From NCBI GenBank assembly GCA_041874755.1, contig CP102611.1, positions 1,116,001 through 1,180,000 on the forward strand: a DNA stretch of 64,000 nt, in the 5' to 3' direction. The stretch's first letter is position 1, and each line of letters opens with the position of its first letter. Below the pieces are notes generated by a model. That model was not told where the DNA came from, ran no database searches, and was given only the letters and a program-made list of their open reading frames with translations. Origin of the DNA: Chitinibacter sp. SCUT-21. GTDB taxonomy: Bacteria > Pseudomonadota > Gammaproteobacteria > Burkholderiales > Chitinibacteraceae. This document shows positions 60,234 through 64,000 of this stretch, piece after piece. Made by a program: the position numbers and the translations under genes.

Positions 60234-62546
60234 ATGCTTCAGCGCTTGTTTGCCCTTTCAGTTTTGTTATGTTGCCTGCAAGCGCATGCCATCTCGATAC
60301 CCGGCTTCTCTGGCTCCAGCATCAGCGCCGAAACGAGCGCCGAGCCAACGGCCTCCAGCAATAACAGCCTCGATGAAAAAATGACGCTGATTCGGCAAAA
60401 ACTCGAACACGCACAAACGCTGTATGAGCAGCTAAAGCAATCCGACAAAGACAGCGATCCACTGATCTATAACCGTTTGTATTTGTATGAAATACAAATG
60501 ACGGCTTACCGCCAACACTTGGCGGCGTTAACAGGGCAAAAAGCGCAAGAAGGCTTAGCACAAAAACAAGCACCCGTAGAGACCATTGCAAGCAGTGTAT
60601 TGGCGATTAATCAGCAGCGACAATCACTGCAAACCAATCAACTGGCGGTGCGCAATTTAATGGCCTTGCTTGAAACACAAGAAGGCTTACTCACCGAGCA
60701 GCAAGATGTATTAGCGGACAGCCAAGCGCAGTTGCGGCGCAAAAGCGAAACTTTAGAGCAGGCTAAACCCGAAAATCGTGCGGCCGCCCTCAAAGACGTG
60801 CAACTGGCCCAGTTGCAAGTGGAAACTCGCACCGCCGTATTAAAATCGATGGAAGAACGCCAAAAATATACTCGGGCACAATTGCAATTTAGTCGTGAGC
60901 AACAAGAAGCACTCGTCCTGGCGCTGAAAGACCAACCATTGCAGCCCAAATTAAACGACAGCGAATTCAAGCAAGTTCAAGCCCAAATCGAGAAACAACG
61001 CCAACGAATTAGCAGCCAGATTGCGCGCTTAAGTGATATGAAACAAGAATGGCTCAAACAGGTTGATGAGCTCAGTGCCCAGCGACAAGCCTTGCTCGCA
61101 GAAAAAGAGCAATTAGCCAAAAAATCGGCCTCTCGAGTGACCACGCGCAGCGAAGATGATATCAATACCGAATTAAATGAAGTCACCAAATTGGAGCAAA
61201 TTAATTATTTGCGCCTAGAAAATAACTCATTGAGTATTGGCATCTTGCTCGATGTCTTAAATGGCTACACTCTTGAGCACGCGTTCTGGCAAATGTATTT
61301 CAATATCAGCCAGAACATCAATCAGGTTGATCTGAATGACTTTCAGCGCAACACCCTCAAATGGGATGTCCACCTCAGCACTATTTCCTCCGAAGTACAA
61401 CAAGCGATTACGGTTGCGCAAATGCAAGCGCAACAATTAGAAGATCAGGATGAATTAAGCTTGGTTGAGCGCAAATTATGGCAAGAACGTGCCGAAGTCT
61501 TAAGCGAAGCAGCCGCAGAATTATCACGTTTGCGCTTACTGATTCAACGCTGGGGCGAGCAGTTTAACGTTAAAAAAACCGATCAAAGCGTACAAGAACG
61601 GGCAGGATTATGGAAAGAACGGCTGCAGAAAAATATTGATGCTTTTTGGCATTACGAATTATTCAGTGTGGCTGACACCTTGCAAGTTGACGGCCAAGTT
61701 GTCTCCATCTCGCGCGGCGTAACGGTCGGTAAATTGGTATTTGCCATTCTGCTGATGCTGATCGGCTTCTTCCTTATCCTTAAATTAGCGCATTGGTTTG
61801 AAGCTTATTTAATTCGCCGTTTTAACTATCAAGCCATCGTCGTGCGGATCGCAAAACGCTGGATTTTGGCGGTGGCGTTTATTATTTTGCTGATTAATTC
61901 GCTACTGCTGGTGCGCATTCCGCTCACCGTGTTTGCCTTTATGGGCGGCGCGATTGCAATTGGTTTAGGCTTTGGTATGCAAACGCTGCTCAAAAACTTA
62001 ATCAGTGGCTTGATGATGATTTTAGAGCGCCCTTTCAAACCGGGCGATACCGTTGAAGTGGGCAATTTACGCGGCACAGTCGTCGATATGAGCGTGCGTG
62101 CCGCCGTGATTCGCGACATTAATGGCATCGAAACACTGGTACCCAACAGCACGTTTCTAGAGCAAAACGTCACCAACTGGACATATAGCAGCAATCTTGT
62201 TCGCCAGTCGGTCAAAGTTGGCGTTGCATATGGCAGCGATGTACGACTTGTTTCCAAGTTGCTGGCCGAGGACATCGAACGACACGGGCAAATCTGCAAA
62301 GAGCCTCATTATGAAATCTTGCTAGAAGACTTTGGCGCTGATGCCTTGATGTTTGGAGTGCATTACTGGATAGACATCACGGCCGGCACCTTGGGGCGGC
62401 AAGTGGCCAGTGATTTACGTTTTATGATTGAAGCGTCACTACGCAAAAACCACATTGAAATTGCCTTCCCACAGCGTGATGTTCATGTGGACATTGCCCA
62501 ACCGATCGAGTTGAGAATTCAGCGCAATCAAAACAACGCCCAGTAA
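60234..62546 (+). CDS. MscS-type mechanosensitive channel with long periplasmic coiled coil (KefA/MscK-like)
   Basis: A 770-aa protein. Signal peptide (MLQRLFALSVLLCCLQAHA), then a long coiled-coil periplasmic region (~45-430; NSLDEKMTLIRQKLEHAQ, LSDMKQEWLKQVDELSAQR). A first membrane helix (~503-523, LVFAILLMLIGFFLILKLA), two more helices, and the MscS core: GGAIAIGLGFGMQTLLKNLISG (pore helix), ERPFKPGDTVEVGNLRG (beta domain) and PNSTFLEQNVTNWTYS. Releases solutes on hypo-osmotic shock. Shorter than E. coli MscK. Start supported by GGA eight bases upstream. Confidence 0.9.
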   Translation: MLQRLFALSVLLCCLQAHAISIPGFSGSSISAETSAEPTASSNNSLDEKMTLIRQKLEHAQTLYEQLKQSDKDSDPLIYNRLYLYEIQMTAYRQHLAALTGQKAQEGLAQKQAPVETIASSVLAINQQRQSLQTNQLAVRNLMALLETQEGLLTEQQDVLADSQAQLRRKSETLEQAKPENRAAALKDVQLAQLQVETRTAVLKSMEERQKYTRAQLQFSREQQEALVLALKDQPLQPKLNDSEFKQVQAQIEKQRQRISSQIARLSDMKQEWLKQVDELSAQRQALLAEKEQLAKKSASRVTTRSEDDINTELNEVTKLEQINYLRLENNSLSIGILLDVLNGYTLEHAFWQMYFNISQNINQVDLNDFQRNTLKWDVHLSTISSEVQQAITVAQMQAQQLEDQDELSLVERKLWQERAEVLSEAAAELSRLRLLIQRWGEQFNVKKTDQSVQERAGLWKERLQKNIDAFWHYELFSVADTLQVDGQVVSISRGVTVGKLVFAILLMLIGFFLILKLAHWFEAYLIRRFNYQAIVVRIAKRWILAVAFIILLINSLLLVRIPLTVFAFMGGAIAIGLGFGMQTLLKNLISGLMMILERPFKPGDTVEVGNLRGTVVDMSVRAAVIRDINGIETLVPNSTFLEQNVTNWTYSSNLVRQSVKVGVAYGSDVRLVSKLLAEDIERHGQICKEPHYEILLEDFGADALMFGVHYWIDITAGTLGRQVASDLRFMIEASLRKNHIEIAFPQRDVHVDIAQPIELRIQRNQNNAQ

Positions 62547-62564
62547 AAATAAATATGCCCCGAC

Positions 62565-62613
62565 AGGTATCACCAGCCAGGGCAATTCAAATAATGTATA
62601 GCAGCAAATACTA
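62565..62613. repeat. 49-bp AGGTAT...ATACTA unit, copy 13 (degenerate right end)
   Basis: AGGTAT to AAATACTA, exactly 49 bp; the final CTA is the TAG stop codon of the minus-strand spoT. This repeats the arrangement of copy 9. Confidence 0.4.
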
Positions 62614-64000
62614 TGCCCTAACTCGTTGTAGACGATAAACTGTTGGTAGGGCTCGCAGTTTTTTCAAGACTTTGGCCAGATGAATCCTATCGTGCACTTG
62701 CAAGGTAAATTGCACGCTCAGATATCGTTCATGAGATTCAACCGAATCGCCCATGCTCACGGCAGCAATATTGGCATCCGCTTCGGCAATCGCTGCGGCG
62801 AGCGCTGCCAGCGTTCCTCGCTCGTTTTCGGCCAAAATTTTGATCGGCACGTCAAATAGGCGCGCGACTTCCGGATCCCAATCCACGTCGATCAGTTTTT
62901 CCGCATCGATGCGCCCTTTTGATACTTGCGGGCAATCGTGGGTATGCACCACTAAGCCCTGATCTTTCTTCACAAAGCCAAGGATAGGGTCCCCCGGTAT
63001 TGGGTTGCAGCAACGTGCAAACTGAATCGCCATGCCTTCGGTGCCACGAATCGACACCGACATTGGTTTTTTGCCTTGGCGGCCTTCGTCCGACCACATG
63101 CCCGCCAATTGCAACAAACGCTTGGCGACGACCATCGCCAATTTTTGCCCCAAGCCGACATCGGCCAATACTGCTTCGCGTGATTTTTCACCGCTTTCGC
63201 GCAGGTATTTTTCCCAGATATCGTCATTCACATGCAGCGGCTGATGCAAGGCCGAGAACGCTTGATTAAGCAAACGCTCGCCCAAATGCACCGACTCGTC
63301 AAAACGCATTGTTTTCAAGAAATGGCGAATTTGCGAGCGCGCTTTGCCGGTGGTGACAAACGCCAACCAGCTTGGATTCGGTCGCGCATGCGCCGCCATC
63401 ACCACTTCGATATGGTCGCCATTTTTTAATTTGGTACGCAGCGGCACCAGCTCGTGATTGACCTTGGCGGCAATACAGCCATGGCCGACGTCGGTGTGCA
63501 CCGCGTAGGCAAAATCGACACAAGTCGCACCGTTGGGCAGGCTAAGAATCTTGCCTTTAGGCGTAAACACATACACCTGATCGGGGAACAGATCGACTTT
63601 CAGATGCTCCAGAAACTCAACCGCATCGCCCGATTCGACTTGTAGCTCCAACAGAGATTGCAGCCATTGATGCGTTTTTTGCTGCACATCAGAAAAACCT
63701 TCGTCGCCACTTTTATACATCCAGTGGCTCGCGACGCCCGCATCGGCGATGCGATGCATTTCTGGCGTGCGAATTTGCACTTCAATCGGCGTACCGTAGG
63801 GGCCAAACAAGGTCGTATGTAGACTTTGGTAGCCATTGCTTTTGGCAATCGCAATGTAATCTTTAAATTTGCCCGGAATCGGCTTAAACAGCGCATGCAA
63901 AGCGCCGAGCGTTAAATAGCAATGCGCGTTGTCTTTCACGATGACGCGAAACGCGTAAATATCCAAAACCTCAGAAAAACTCAGGTGTTTTTCGACCATC
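62611..64000 (-). CDS. spoT: Bifunctional (p)ppGpp synthetase/hydrolase SpoT/RelA, N-terminus beyond window
   Basis: Stringent-response enzyme; about 462 C-terminal residues are present and the HD hydrolase part lies off the right edge. Present: the rest of the synthetase domain (DIYAFRVIV, FKDYIAIAKSNGYQSLHTTLFGPYG, EVQIRTPEMHRIAD), a TGS domain (VYVFTPKGKILSLPNGATCVDFAYAVHTDVGH), the conserved-Cys region (IQFARCCNPIPGDPILGF) and a C-terminal ACT domain. The motif EVQIRT (not the RelA-type variant) fits a SpoT-like protein. The stop codon is supplied by a 49-bp unit. Confidence 0.93.
   Translation of the reverse strand, partial: MVEKHLSFSEVLDIYAFRVIVKDNAHCYLTLGALHALFKPIPGKFKDYIAIAKSNGYQSLHTTLFGPYGTPIEVQIRTPEMHRIADAGVASHWMYKSGDEGFSDVQQKTHQWLQSLLELQVESGDAVEFLEHLKVDLFPDQVYVFTPKGKILSLPNGATCVDFAYAVHTDVGHGCIAAKVNHELVPLRTKLKNGDHIEVVMAAHARPNPSWLAFVTTGKARSQIRHFLKTMRFDESVHLGERLLNQAFSALHQPLHVNDDIWEKYLRESGEKSREAVLADVGLGQKLAMVVAKRLLQLAGMWSDEGRQGKKPMSVSIRGTEGMAIQFARCCNPIPGDPILGFVKKDQGLVVHTHDCPQVSKGRIDAEKLIDVDWDPEVARLFDVPIKILAENERGTLAALAAAIAEADANIAAVSMGDSVESHERYLSVQFTLQVHDRIHLAKVLKKLRALPTVYRLQRVRA

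Overview
The window reads as ordinary chromosome of a chitin-degrading, flagellated betaproteobacterium, most likely Neisseriales (Chitinibacter/Deefgea-like). The grounds are a secreted GH18 chitinase with chitin-binding modules, a 16S-Ile-Ala-23S-5S rRNA operon, separate but overlapping birA and coaX genes, a MaoC-Pta fusion, PrmA next to a DUF3426 zinc-ribbon protein, and FlgP/FlgT genes. The species assignment is inference. No prophage, transposase, integron or CRISPR array is visible.

Layout. 1-7260: ybbP (partial)/ybbA divergent from tesA; the dolP-like, SIS (GmhA/DiaA), yraN and lpoA genes divergent from rsmI, an order also known from E. coli; tRNA-Leu(CAA). 7260-13980: a siderophore-iron island with a TonB receptor, a Fur-box-containing divergent promoter, an FhuF-like reductase and fhuC-fhuB-fhuD. 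14094-19327: a giant NCS1-transporter/histidine-kinase hybrid and a receiver/HD-GYP regulator, apparently one signalling pair. 19324-23668: DUF455 protein, fabI, maoC-pta fusion, YgjP-like metalloprotein. 23770-28100: chitinase, an RraB-like protein and an AT-rich gene for a membrane coiled-coil protein resembling putative phage-abortive-infection proteins. 28135-36190: pbpC and the alpha-2-macroglobulin yfhM. 36422-42250: rRNA operon on the minus strand with terminator, two tRNAs, leader boxA and a near-consensus promoter. 42331-46485: prmA, DUF3426 protein, a cysteine-free Tpx paralogue beside true tpx, DUF3025. 46542-57300: DUF748/AsmA-like giant, double-STAS protein, hslV without hslU, birA-coaX-SPOR, and a flgP-flgT-unknown operon. 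57467-64000: trmB, GNAT, thiG/thiS, MscS-type channel, spoT (partial).

The most unexpected observation is a dispersed family of units exactly 49 bp long, bounded by (G/A)GGTAT or ATGTAT on the left and ATACCC (or ATAC plus two bases) on the right. Interiors differ in sequence but several are self-complementary. I read 13 by eye: 11 intergenic, six of these within 0-4 nt of a stop codon, and two inside genes. Other notable items are the transporter-kinase fusion with its Cys/His cluster, the Tpx paralogue that has lost all cysteines, the third gene of the flgP-flgT operon, and a 23-bp-armed inverted-repeat element abutting fabI.

All identifications rest on motif recognition from the sequence; no database search was run.
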